DNA of 17,463 nucleotides from contig DFKO01000013.1 in NCBI GenBank assembly GCA_002373855.1, positions 1-17,463 on the forward strand, read 5' to 3'. The DNA comes from Lachnospiraceae bacterium UBA3643. Its GTDB lineage: Bacteria > Bacillota > Clostridia > Lachnospirales > Lachnospiraceae. The position numbers and the translations under genes are program-made. Shown here piece after piece: positions 5,126 through 13,659 of this stretch (position 1 is its first letter; each line of letters opens with the position of its first letter). Below the pieces are notes generated by a model, which had not been told where the DNA came from, searched no databases, and saw only the letters and a program-made list of their open reading frames with translations.

Positions 5126-7360
5126 ATGGAAGAGATGATGTTTGACGAGAGAACAGAAGAAATACTCCGGTATGCGGTGGGCAAGAGTATGTATGCCCAG
5201 AATGAATATGTCACACCTGAGCATATACTCTATGCGATGATGGCCATGCGTGAATTCACAAAAGCTTTTGAAAGTATGGGCGGAGATATCAGAGAGCTGA
5301 CAGACGATCTGGAGAAATTTTTTGCAGAGATGCTTCCGAGGAGAACTGATTCCCAGATTCCGGAAAAAGCTGAGGTGTCGGCGGGATTTACGACTGTAAT
5401 GGAGACGGCGGTAGAGGCAGCGAGAAACAGTGGAAACGAGCAGGTGGGAGCCCATCATGTACTCTGGGGCATCTTAAACCTTCAGGAGAGCTTTGCTGTC
5501 TACTATATTGATAAGCAGATCGATGACAAACAGGAACTTCTCTTTAGATTTTCCGAGCTTTTGCAGGACAGCCAGAGCGGAGAAAATGAGGATGACGATG
5601 AAGACGGAGATTTGTGGAAAGACTATGCGGTCCGTCTCAATGATACGGTCAGTGAACACAACCCTCTCATAGGCAGGGATGACGAGATAGAACGGACCAT
5701 ACAGATACTGCTTAGAAGGGATAAAAACAATCCCATCTTCGTAGGTGAGGCAGGTGTAGGCAAGACAGCTATGGCGTACGGTCTGGCAGACAGGATAGTA
5801 AAGGGTGAGGTGCCCGAAGAGCTTAAGGACGCCAGTGTATTTTCACTAGACCTTTCATCAATCGTATCCGGTACACCCTACAGAGGAGAGTTTGAGAAAA
5901 AAATCAAACAGCTTATGGACTCTATCATGAAGGAAAAGGAGCCCATAGTATTTCTGGACGAGATTCAGAATCTGGTGGGTGCAGGCGGTCTCTCCGGTGG
6001 AGGCATGGATGCAGCCAATATCCTCCAGCCATTCTTTGAGGATAATTCTATTCGCTTTATGGGAGCAACCACATATTCCGAATACAGTAAAAATATCCAG
6101 AAGACACCGGCTCTTGCAAGGCGTTTTCAGAAGGTTGATATTAAAGAACCGTCTGAGGCGGAAGCAGTAAAGATACTTGAGGGACTTAAAAAGAATTATG
6201 AAAAGTTCCATAAAGTTAAATACGGAAAAGACGTGATGGAATATGCCGTCTCACTCTCAAAGCGGTTTGTAAATGACAAATTTCTGCCGGATAAGGCAAT
6301 AGATCTGATTGATGAGGCAGGTGCATACGTAAAGATGCATCCTGTGCCTGATAAAAAAACACAGACAGTAGATAAATCGGTTATAGAACAGGTCCTCTCA
6401 AAGACCTGTGGGATACCTCTTCAGACTGCAAAATCCACAGAGGTTGATGCTCTTTCCCATCTATATGAGAATATCACATCAAAGGTATTTGGTCAGGACC
6501 AGGCAGTAAAGATGATTGTGGATGCCATATGTATGTCGAGAGCAGGACTTAATGAAGATGACAAACCTGTGGCAAAGCTTTTGTTTGTGGGCCCTACAGG
6601 TGTGGGCAAGACAGAGGTTGCAAAAGTTCTTGCAAAAGAACTTGGTATAGAGCTGGTTCGTTTTGATATGAGTGAGTATGCGGAAAAGCATACAATATCA
6701 AAGCTCATAGGATCACCGGCTGGTTACGTTGGATACGACGAGGGAGGACTCCTCACCGATGCGATCAGAAAGACGCCTCACTGCGTACTGCTCCTTGATG
6801 AGATTGAGAAGGCACATCAGGATATATTCAATGTGCTCCTTCAGGTGATGGACTATGCATCATTAACCGACAGCAAGGGTCAGAAGGCAGACTTTAAAAA
6901 TGTCGTGATCATCATGACGAGCAATGCCGGAGCCAGAATGGTCGGAAAGCAAAAAATCGGTTTTGGTGAGAAGGTAATAGATGACAGCTTTATGATGGAG
7001 GAGGTTAAAAAAGTATTTTCTCCTGAATTCAGAAACAGGCTGAGCGGTATAGTTACCTTTAATCACATGAACACGGAGATGGCAGAGAAGATTGTCGATA
7101 AAAAGCTAAGGGAGCTGACAGATAAGCTTTCAGGCAGGAAAGTCGCTCTGACAGTCACAAAGAAAGCAAAGGATTACATACTTAAAAAGGGTATCACAAA
7201 CGAGTATGGTGCAAGAGAGATTGAGAGAGTCGTTGACTCGGATATCAAACCATTGTTTGTAAAGGAGATACTGTTCGGAAAGTTAAAGAAAGGCGGAAAG
7301 GTAAAACTTGACGCTGCTTTAACCGGAGAAAACAAAAAAGAAGAGCTTGTTTTAAAATAG
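5126..7360 (+). CDS. clpA: ClpA-type AAA+ unfoldase of ClpAP
   Basis: A 744-residue, two-ring Hsp100 protein of ClpA length. The N domain occupies residues 1 to about 145 with a Clp repeat pattern (EEILRYA, EYVTPEHILYAMM, then ETAVEAA, QVGAHHVLWGIL). An acidic linker (152-162, ENEDDDEDGD) leads to ring D1: Walker A GEAGVGKT 207-214, Walker B IVFLDE 274-279, arginines R332-R333. Ring D2 has Walker A GPTGVGKT 489-496 and Walker B VLLLDE 554-559. The IGF loop at 611-613 is the ClpP-docking tripeptide, so it should work with ClpP rather than as a disaggregase; it lacks the long coiled-coil middle domain of ClpB/ClpC. It unfolds ClpS-delivered and other substrates by ATP hydrolysis. AAGGA at 5110-5114 overlaps the clpS stop and lies 11 bases from the ATG; two further ATGs at 5135 and 5138 are possible starts. 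Confidence 0.96.
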   Translation: MEEMMFDERTEEILRYAVGKSMYAQNEYVTPEHILYAMMAMREFTKAFESMGGDIRELTDDLEKFFAEMLPRRTDSQIPEKAEVSAGFTTVMETAVEAARNSGNEQVGAHHVLWGILNLQESFAVYYIDKQIDDKQELLFRFSELLQDSQSGENEDDDEDGDLWKDYAVRLNDTVSEHNPLIGRDDEIERTIQILLRRDKNNPIFVGEAGVGKTAMAYGLADRIVKGEVPEELKDASVFSLDLSSIVSGTPYRGEFEKKIKQLMDSIMKEKEPIVFLDEIQNLVGAGGLSGGGMDAANILQPFFEDNSIRFMGATTYSEYSKNIQKTPALARRFQKVDIKEPSEAEAVKILEGLKKNYEKFHKVKYGKDVMEYAVSLSKRFVNDKFLPDKAIDLIDEAGAYVKMHPVPDKKTQTVDKSVIEQVLSKTCGIPLQTAKSTEVDALSHLYENITSKVFGQDQAVKMIVDAICMSRAGLNEDDKPVAKLLFVGPTGVGKTEVAKVLAKELGIELVRFDMSEYAEKHTISKLIGSPAGYVGYDEGGLLTDAIRKTPHCVLLLDEIEKAHQDIFNVLLQVMDYASLTDSKGQKADFKNVVIIMTSNAGARMVGKQKIGFGEKVIDDSFMMEEVKKVFSPEFRNRLSGIVTFNHMNTEMAEKIVDKKLRELTDKLSGRKVALTVTKKAKDYILKKGITNEYGAREIERVVDSDIKPLFVKEILFGKLKKGGKVKLDAALTGENKKEELVLK

Positions 7361-7376
7361 CTTAATATATGGGAAT

Positions 7377-7382
7377 GGAGGT
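7377..7382 (+). promoter_or_regulatory. Strong ribosome binding site GGAGGT of the beta-galactosidase gene
   Basis: GGAGGT is eight bases before the ATG at 7391. No -35/-10 pair is visible in the 30 bases after clpA. Confidence 0.75.
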
Positions 7383-7390
7383 TACGGATT

Positions 7391-9862
7391 ATGCCAAAGA
7401 CAAAGGCAGGAACAGTCAGAGAGAGGGTTTATCTAAACGATGATTGGCTTTTTTCGCATTCTTTTTCTGATGAGATGTGCAAAAGGGATTATGACGAGAA
7501 GGACATGGAAAGTGTGAGACTCCCTCATACCAACGTGGAACTTGATTATAATTACTGTAATGAAAAGGATTATCAGGAAAAGTGCTGCTACCGCAGACAT
7601 ATCAAAGTAGACAGCAGCTGGAGTGGCAAAAATGTATTTGTCACTTTTGAAGGTGCAGGCCATCTCGCTGTAGTATATGTCAACGGAGAGAAGGTTACAG
7701 AGCACAGATGCGGATATACGTCATTTACAATAGAGATTACCGATTTTATAAATGACAGCAAAGAACTGATAATCACTGTCATGCTCGATACCGGGGAGGA
7801 TTTAAACATTCCTCCGTTTGGAAAGGTTATCGACTATATGACATACGGTGGTATCTACAGAGAAGTATATCTGGAGGTTACCGACAAAGTATATATTAAA
7901 GATATGTATGCAGCCAACAATAAATGCCAGGGATCCAACGTGCTCCTTGACATACTGGCTGATGTGATTTTTCCCGGCGATCTAAAGGAGAATATGAAAG
8001 CAGTATTTAATATTACTCCTGCCGATACGGAATTTATGAAAAAAATCGGAAATATCAAGGCACCTCTGTTAAAAGAGAGCGAGATCGATATCTCCGAGAT
8101 ATCTGATATCAGACCTTTTTCCCTTAAAATCAAAGATGCGTTTTTATGGACTCCTGACAGTCCTTATCTGTACGATGTATCAATGAAACTCGTTAACGGA
8201 GACAAAGTATATGATGAATACATTGTCAGGACAGGTTTCAGGCAGGCTGAATTTAAGGCAGACGGATTTTATATAAACGGTGAGAAGTTCAAAATAAGAG
8301 GAATGGATCATCATCAGTGTTTCCCTTATGTCGGATATGCCATGCCAAAGTCCATGCAGGAATTTGATGCGGACATCATGAAAAAAGAACTGTCATTAAA
8401 TGCAGTCAGAACATCTCATTATCCCCAGTCCCATTATTTTATAGACAGGTGCGATGAGGCAGGTCTCCTTGTATTTACTGAATTTCCCGGATGGCAGCAC
8501 ATAGGCGATGCAGATTGGAAAGATCAGGCGGTTAAAAATGTGACTGAGATGATCACTGAATATCGTAATCATCCGTCCATAATACTCTGGGGCGTCAGGA
8601 TAAACGAATCCATAGACGATGATGAGTTTTACAAGCGGACCAACAGGGAAGCAAAGCACCTCGATCCCTACAGACAGACAGGTGGTGTGAGAAATTTCTC
8701 AAAGAGCCATCTGCTTGAAGATGTATACACATACAACGATTTCGTCCACACCGGAGACAACCAGGGCGTTGATGATAAGAAAAAGATCACATCGGATACG
8801 TCAAAGGGATATCTTGTCAGCGAGTATATGGGTCATATGTTCCCGACCAAATCTTTTGACAGCGAATCCCACAGGTTAGAGCATGCCCTGCGTCATATGA
8901 ATGTAATAAATGATGTGGCAGGCAAGGAGGACATAGCCGGATCTTTTGGATGGTGTATGTTTGACTACAATACTCATAAGGATTTCGGAAGCGGAGACAG
9001 GATCTGCTATCACGGTATCATGGATATGTTCAGAAATCCCAAGATGGCAGCTGCTGTATATGAGAGCCAGAAGGATTTAAACTCAGAGGAAGATGCAGTC
9101 CTTGAGATAAGCTCTTCAATGGATATAGGTGAGTATCCGGGAGGAAACCTTAATGAGCTATATGCATTTACAAATGCCGACTCTGTAAAGCTTTACAAGA
9201 ATGATGAGTTTATAGCAGAGTTTAAAGCATCTGATTCAAAATATAAAAACATTCCCCACGGCGCAATTCTGATCGATGACTTTGTCGGAGACCAGCTGGT
9301 GACAAAAGAGCATTTTGATGAAAAGAAAGCAGACCTGGTTAAGCAGCTGTTAAAAGATATCGTCAAGTACGGTATGGCATCTCTGCCGGCATCATCAAAG
9401 CTCCTGGCTGCCAGGCTTATGGGATTTTACGGCATGACATATGAACAAGGCGTTGAGCTCTTTGGAAAATATGTGGCCAACTGGGGAGGATACGCACTCA
9501 CCTACAAATTTGAGGCGATAAAAGATGACAAGGTTGTAAAGACTGTTATGAAAGGTGCGGCGGAGAGTATCCATCTTGATGTACGGACCGACCACACTGA
9601 CCTGTGCGAAGGCTCATCATACGATGTGGCGGCGCTTCGGATAACAATGCGTGATCAGAATGATAATCTCGCATCTTATTACCAGGAGCCCCTTGAGATA
9701 TCGGTGACCGGAGACGCGGAGATTATCGGTCCTCATATTGTGAGCTTTAAGGGAGGCATGACAGGTACTTATATAAAGACTGTCGGCAGATCAGGTCTTG
9801 CAACGGTAAAGCTTAAATCAGGAAAAAATGAGAAGGAAATAGAATTTACTGTATCAAAATAA
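7391..9862 (+). CDS. GH2 beta-galactosidase (or related beta-glycosidase)
   Basis: An 823-residue glycoside hydrolase family 2 enzyme with no signal peptide, so cytosolic. Order of parts: sugar-binding jelly roll (about 12-165), Ig-like domain (about 170-280), TIM barrel (about 285-560), and C-terminal beta domains. The barrel begins with the KIRGMDHHQ segment, then LNAVRTSHYP. The acid/base is E406 in WGVRINES and the nucleophile is probably E478 in VSEYMGH, 72 residues later, as expected for GH2. Hydrolysis of terminal beta-galactose is the favoured reaction because the next two genes import and cleave galactosides; a beta-glucuronidase or mannosidase is possible but less likely. Residues about 634-698 form a helical, lysine-rich insert inside the C-terminal part, absent from LacZ-type enzymes. 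It sits 30 bases after clpA and four before the transporter frame. Confidence 0.88.
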   Translation: MPKTKAGTVRERVYLNDDWLFSHSFSDEMCKRDYDEKDMESVRLPHTNVELDYNYCNEKDYQEKCCYRRHIKVDSSWSGKNVFVTFEGAGHLAVVYVNGEKVTEHRCGYTSFTIEITDFINDSKELIITVMLDTGEDLNIPPFGKVIDYMTYGGIYREVYLEVTDKVYIKDMYAANNKCQGSNVLLDILADVIFPGDLKENMKAVFNITPADTEFMKKIGNIKAPLLKESEIDISEISDIRPFSLKIKDAFLWTPDSPYLYDVSMKLVNGDKVYDEYIVRTGFRQAEFKADGFYINGEKFKIRGMDHHQCFPYVGYAMPKSMQEFDADIMKKELSLNAVRTSHYPQSHYFIDRCDEAGLLVFTEFPGWQHIGDADWKDQAVKNVTEMITEYRNHPSIILWGVRINESIDDDEFYKRTNREAKHLDPYRQTGGVRNFSKSHLLEDVYTYNDFVHTGDNQGVDDKKKITSDTSKGYLVSEYMGHMFPTKSFDSESHRLEHALRHMNVINDVAGKEDIAGSFGWCMFDYNTHKDFGSGDRICYHGIMDMFRNPKMAAAVYESQKDLNSEEDAVLEISSSMDIGEYPGGNLNELYAFTNADSVKLYKNDEFIAEFKASDSKYKNIPHGAILIDDFVGDQLVTKEHFDEKKADLVKQLLKDIVKYGMASLPASSKLLAARLMGFYGMTYEQGVELFGKYVANWGGYALTYKFEAIKDDKVVKTVMKGAAESIHLDVRTDHTDLCEGSSYDVAALRITMRDQNDNLASYYQEPLEISVTGDAEIIGPHIVSFKGGMTGTYIKTVGRSGLATVKLKSGKNEKEIEFTVSK

Positions 9863-9870
9863 AAATATGG

Positions 9871-9876
9871 AAGGAG
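9871..9876 (+). promoter_or_regulatory. Ribosome site AAGGAG that decides the transporter start
   Basis: AAGGAG lies eight bases before the ATG at 9885. An in-frame upstream ATG at 9867 would put this site inside the coding region and has no Shine-Dalgarno of its own. Confidence 0.8.
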
Positions 9877-9884
9877 ATTTTCTT

Positions 9885-11291
9885 ATGAGACTGGGGTTAA
9901 AAGAAAAAGCTTCCTACGGACTTGCCGCCGTGGGAAAAGATATGGTTTACATGCTGTCGGCAAGTTACATACTTTATTATTATCAGGATATACTCGGCGT
10001 ATCGGCTATCGCTATGGGTATTATCCTTATGGCAGCCAGAGTATTTGACGCATTCAACGATCCCATCATGGGTATCATAGTAGCCAAGACTAAAACAAAA
10101 TGGGGACGCTTTCGCCCATGGCTCCTCATTGGTACTGTTATTAATGCGGTGATCCTGTATCTGATGTTTGCGGCGCCGCCTTCTCTCACAGGAGCAGGCC
10201 TTACAGCGTATGCTGCAATCTTTTATGTGCTCTGGGGTGTTACATATACGATGATGGACATCCCGTTCTGGTCAATGATACCTGCCTTTACCGAGGGCGG
10301 TAAGGAACGAGAGGGACTGACTACTCTTGCAAGATCATGTGCAGGTGTAGGTTCTGCACTTATTACCGTTGTGACCATTATGGCAGTGCAGGCATTAGGA
10401 GCCGGCAATGAGAGAGAAGGTTTTAAGTGGTTTTCACTTATCGTTGCCATATTGTTTGTAGTATTCACGCTCCTTGCATGTATATGTATTAAGGAAAAGG
10501 CAACGGTAAATGTCGAATCACCGTCTGTGGGAGCCATGTTTAAAGCTCTGCTTCAAAACGATCAGGCCATGACTGTTGTAATAGCTATCGTTCTCATTAA
10601 CTGTTCACTGTATGTCACATCAAATCTCCTTATCTATTTCTTTAAATATGATATTGCAGGCGACGAATGGCACAAGACATACACATTATTTAATACTGTA
10701 GGTGGCGGTACCCAGATCCTCTCGATGATGGTTTTTTATCCGCTTATCAGAAAGTTTTTATCAACAACAAAGGTTTTTTACTTAAGTATAGCCATGGCGG
10801 TTGTCGGATACGGAGTACTGTTTGCCGAGATGTGCGCCGGAGTCAGCTCTCTGCCTCTGCTTCTCATACCCGGAGTCTTTGTATTTCTTGCATTTGGATG
10901 TCTTACAGTACTTACGACTGTATTCCTTGCAAATACCGTAGATTACGGTGAACTGAAAAATAACAGAAGAGATGAGAGCGTCATCTTCTCAATGCAGACA
11001 TTTGTTGTAAAGCTTGCATCGGGAGTTGCCGCACTTGTCGCATCATTCTGCCTCCAGTTAAGCAATCTTTCCGATAATACAGATGATGTGGTTACCGAGG
11101 CTGTCACAGGTTCATCAGTGATGATACTCAGAATGACGATGACGGTGCTGCCGATAATCGGACTTATCATAGCGATATTTGTATTCAAAAAACACTTTAT
11201 CCTTAATGAAGACAAGATTAAGGAGATAAACGAAAAACTTAAGGCAAAGAAAGAAGATTTGCCACAGCTTAACGGAGAAACAATTATATGA
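9885..11291 (+). CDS. GPH-family sugar:cation symporter (MelB-like)
   Basis: A 468-residue, roughly 12-helix major-facilitator protein of the glycoside-pentoside-hexuronide:cation symporter family, importing a galactoside with Na+ or H+. The start at 9885 is preferred over 9867 because of the AAGGAG site and because it then aligns with E. coli MelB without gaps: KxSYG at residues 8-12 and the helix-II acidic pair D55 and D59 in FDAFNDPIMG, the cation-binding aspartates known from MelB. WGRFRPW (73-79) is the conserved cytoplasmic loop 2-3. The C terminus is a cytosolic, lysine-rich tail. Its last codons overlap the next gene by ATGA (11288-11291), so the alpha-galactosidase is translationally coupled. 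Melibiose, raffinose-type or lactose-type sugars are plausible substrates; the exact one cannot be told. Confidence 0.93.
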   Translation: MRLGLKEKASYGLAAVGKDMVYMLSASYILYYYQDILGVSAIAMGIILMAARVFDAFNDPIMGIIVAKTKTKWGRFRPWLLIGTVINAVILYLMFAAPPSLTGAGLTAYAAIFYVLWGVTYTMMDIPFWSMIPAFTEGGKEREGLTTLARSCAGVGSALITVVTIMAVQALGAGNEREGFKWFSLIVAILFVVFTLLACICIKEKATVNVESPSVGAMFKALLQNDQAMTVVIAIVLINCSLYVTSNLLIYFFKYDIAGDEWHKTYTLFNTVGGGTQILSMMVFYPLIRKFLSTTKVFYLSIAMAVVGYGVLFAEMCAGVSSLPLLLIPGVFVFLAFGCLTVLTTVFLANTVDYGELKNNRRDESVIFSMQTFVVKLASGVAALVASFCLQLSNLSDNTDDVVTEAVTGSSVMILRMTMTVLPIIGLIIAIFVFKKHFILNEDKIKEINEKLKAKKEDLPQLNGETII

Positions 11292-13636
11292 TAAAAACCG
11301 GAAATAAGATTTTTATATTACACACTCTTCATACGACATATGCTTTCCGGATTATGGATACAGGCTGTGCAGAGCATCTCTACTACGGAAGGCGCGTCAA
11401 CATCACGCCTGATGAAAACGGCATATCTGCACTGACGGAAAAGCATGCCTTTGCACCCGGCAATACTGTTACTTATGATAAGGACAGCGGTGCTTTCTCC
11501 ATGGAGGATGTATGCCTTGAACTCTCTGCTACGGGCAAGGGCGATATGAGGGAACCTGCCGTGATGCTGATATCATCAGACGGCAGCCGGACAGGTGACT
11601 TTGTATATAAATCTTTTGAGACAGGCAGTGACATATTTATAAATGACAGTGGTATGCCAAAGTCCCGTCTTTGTGATGAACAGCTGGTCATTACATATGA
11701 GGATAAAAACAGCGGTGCATCCCTGCAGGTCTGCTATAAGGTTTTTGAAGATGAAGATGTGATCACAAGAAGCGTCAAAATAATAAATGACACAGACAGT
11801 GATATAATAATAGATAAGCTGATGAGTCTTCAGATTGATTTTGACAGACCGGGATTTAAGATATCATCCTTTACAGGCGGCTGGGCCAGAGAGATGAACA
11901 GGGAGGATACGGTATTAAATGCCGGAAAATTTGTTGTTGAGAGCAGGACAGGTACGAGCAGCAACAGGGCCAATCCTTTCTTTATGATGTCTGATGCGGA
12001 TACTAATGAAGATGCAGGTGATGTGTACGGATTTAATCTGATATACAGCGGAAACCATTACGAGAGTATATCCGTGAGTTCGTTTGGAAAGACAAGGGTA
12101 CTCTCAGGTATTAATCCTGAAGGTTTTTCTTGGACGTTGCATCCGTCAGATACGTTTGTATCTCCGGAAGCCGTGATGACATTTTCCCACAGGGGATATA
12201 ACAATATGTCTCATCATATGCATGCCTTTGTCAGAAAGCATATTGTCAGAAAAGAGTGGCAGAGGCGTAAGCGCCTGGTACTCCTTAACAGCTGGGAGGC
12301 TGCATATTTTGACATAAACGAATCAAAGCTGTTAAAGCTGGCATCAAAGGCAGCCGAAGCTGGTATAGAGCTTTTTGTCATGGACGACGGCTGGTTCGGA
12401 GAGCGGGATAATGATGCAAAGTCCCTGGGTGACTGGACTGAAAATAAAAAGAAACTTCCGGGCGGGCTAAAAGGTCTGACAGATAAAGTAAAGGCCCTAG
12501 GTTTAAAGATGGGTATCTGGGTAGAGCCCGAGATGGTCAACACAGACAGCAGTCTGTACAAAAAGCATCCGGAGTGGTGTCTTGCAATCCCCGGTAAGGA
12601 TCACAGTGAAGGCAGAAACCAGCGGATGCTGGATTTATCAAGGCCTGAAGTCGTAAATTTTATTACTGAAGAAATGACGAGAGTCTTTTCATCAGCTGAC
12701 ATTTCTTATGTAAAGTGGGATATGAACAGGGTAGTCAGCGATGTATATTCATCCGTGCTGCCTCCTGAAAAACAGGGCGAGGTGATGCACAGATATGTGC
12801 TCGGACTCTATAAGTGTATGAAAACACTGACAGAGAGATTCCCTGAAATATTATTTGAGGGATGCGCTTCCGGAGGTAACAGGTTTGACCTTGGCATTCT
12901 ATCATATTTCCCTCAGATCTGGGGCAGTGACAATACCGATGCTCTTAGCAGGGCAGTTATCCAGAGCGGTTACAGCTACGGATATCCGTTAGAGTGTGTG
13001 GGCGCCCATGTATCAGGCAGTCCGAATCATCAGACACTGCGCAGGACTCCACTTGAATCAAGATTTGCCGTGGCTTCATTTGGCAGTCTCGGATATGAGT
13101 GCAATCTCTGTGATATGTCAAAAGAGGAAACTGATGCAATAAAATCCCAGGTAGAGCTCTACAAAAAATGGAGAAATGTTTTCCAGGATGGCATATTCTA
13201 CAGGGGCAGAAGTTTTGCTGACGGCAATATAAACGAGTGGACCATGGTTTCGAGAGACAGAAAGGCAGCAGTCGGTATGGTGTTGCAGGACCTTGTTAAG
13301 CCCAATACCCAGTATCTTAAATACAATGCAAAAGGACTGCTTTCCGATGTAAATTACAGATTTACAAATAGGGAACTTAAATATGACATAAGGGATTTCG
13401 GAGATCTGGTCAATACGGTATCGCCGGTTCACTTAAAGCAGGATTCGATAGCACTTGATGTAATAGCAAAGCTTATTAAAATGGATGGTGAGGAGGAAGA
13501 CATAACCGTATCAGGTGATGTGCTCATGCACTGCGGAGTAAAGCTTAAGCAGGCATTCTCCGGTACGGGATATAATGAACAGGTCAGATTTTTCCCTGAC
13601 TTTTCAGCCCGGATGTATTTTATGAACGCAATATAA
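11288..13636 (+). CDS. GH36 alpha-galactosidase
   Basis: A 782-residue GH36 enzyme, somewhat longer than the 720-750 usual for bacterial forms, with no signal peptide. The N-terminal beta-supersandwich domain (about 1-320) precedes a TIM barrel that starts at RLVLLNSWEA (near 328). Barrel motifs: VMDDGWFG with D366 and D367, MGIWVEPEMV, the nucleophile D478 in YVKWDMNR, and the acid/base D548 in WGSDNTDA. The GCASGGNRFD segment between them is also family-typical. It releases terminal alpha-1,6-galactose from melibiose, raffinose or similar sugars after import. GGAGA at about 11274-11278, inside the transporter gene, serves as the ribosome site, and start and stop overlap (ATGA). A C-terminal beta domain ends in FFPDFSARMYFM. 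Confidence 0.95.
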   Translation: MIKTGNKIFILHTLHTTYAFRIMDTGCAEHLYYGRRVNITPDENGISALTEKHAFAPGNTVTYDKDSGAFSMEDVCLELSATGKGDMREPAVMLISSDGSRTGDFVYKSFETGSDIFINDSGMPKSRLCDEQLVITYEDKNSGASLQVCYKVFEDEDVITRSVKIINDTDSDIIIDKLMSLQIDFDRPGFKISSFTGGWAREMNREDTVLNAGKFVVESRTGTSSNRANPFFMMSDADTNEDAGDVYGFNLIYSGNHYESISVSSFGKTRVLSGINPEGFSWTLHPSDTFVSPEAVMTFSHRGYNNMSHHMHAFVRKHIVRKEWQRRKRLVLLNSWEAAYFDINESKLLKLASKAAEAGIELFVMDDGWFGERDNDAKSLGDWTENKKKLPGGLKGLTDKVKALGLKMGIWVEPEMVNTDSSLYKKHPEWCLAIPGKDHSEGRNQRMLDLSRPEVVNFITEEMTRVFSSADISYVKWDMNRVVSDVYSSVLPPEKQGEVMHRYVLGLYKCMKTLTERFPEILFEGCASGGNRFDLGILSYFPQIWGSDNTDALSRAVIQSGYSYGYPLECVGAHVSGSPNHQTLRRTPLESRFAVASFGSLGYECNLCDMSKEETDAIKSQVELYKKWRNVFQDGIFYRGRSFADGNINEWTMVSRDRKAAVGMVLQDLVKPNTQYLKYNAKGLLSDVNYRFTNRELKYDIRDFGDLVNTVSPVHLKQDSIALDVIAKLIKMDGEEEDITVSGDVLMHCGVKLKQAFSGTGYNEQVRFFPDFSARMYFMNAI

Positions 13637-13659
13637 AAAAGTGGGAGGTTTTATCTGTT

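Noticed and set aside
7340..7370. TTGTTT and TAATAT considered as a promoter for the beta-galactosidase gene
   Set aside because: The spacing between them is only 10 bases, too short for a sigma-A promoter.
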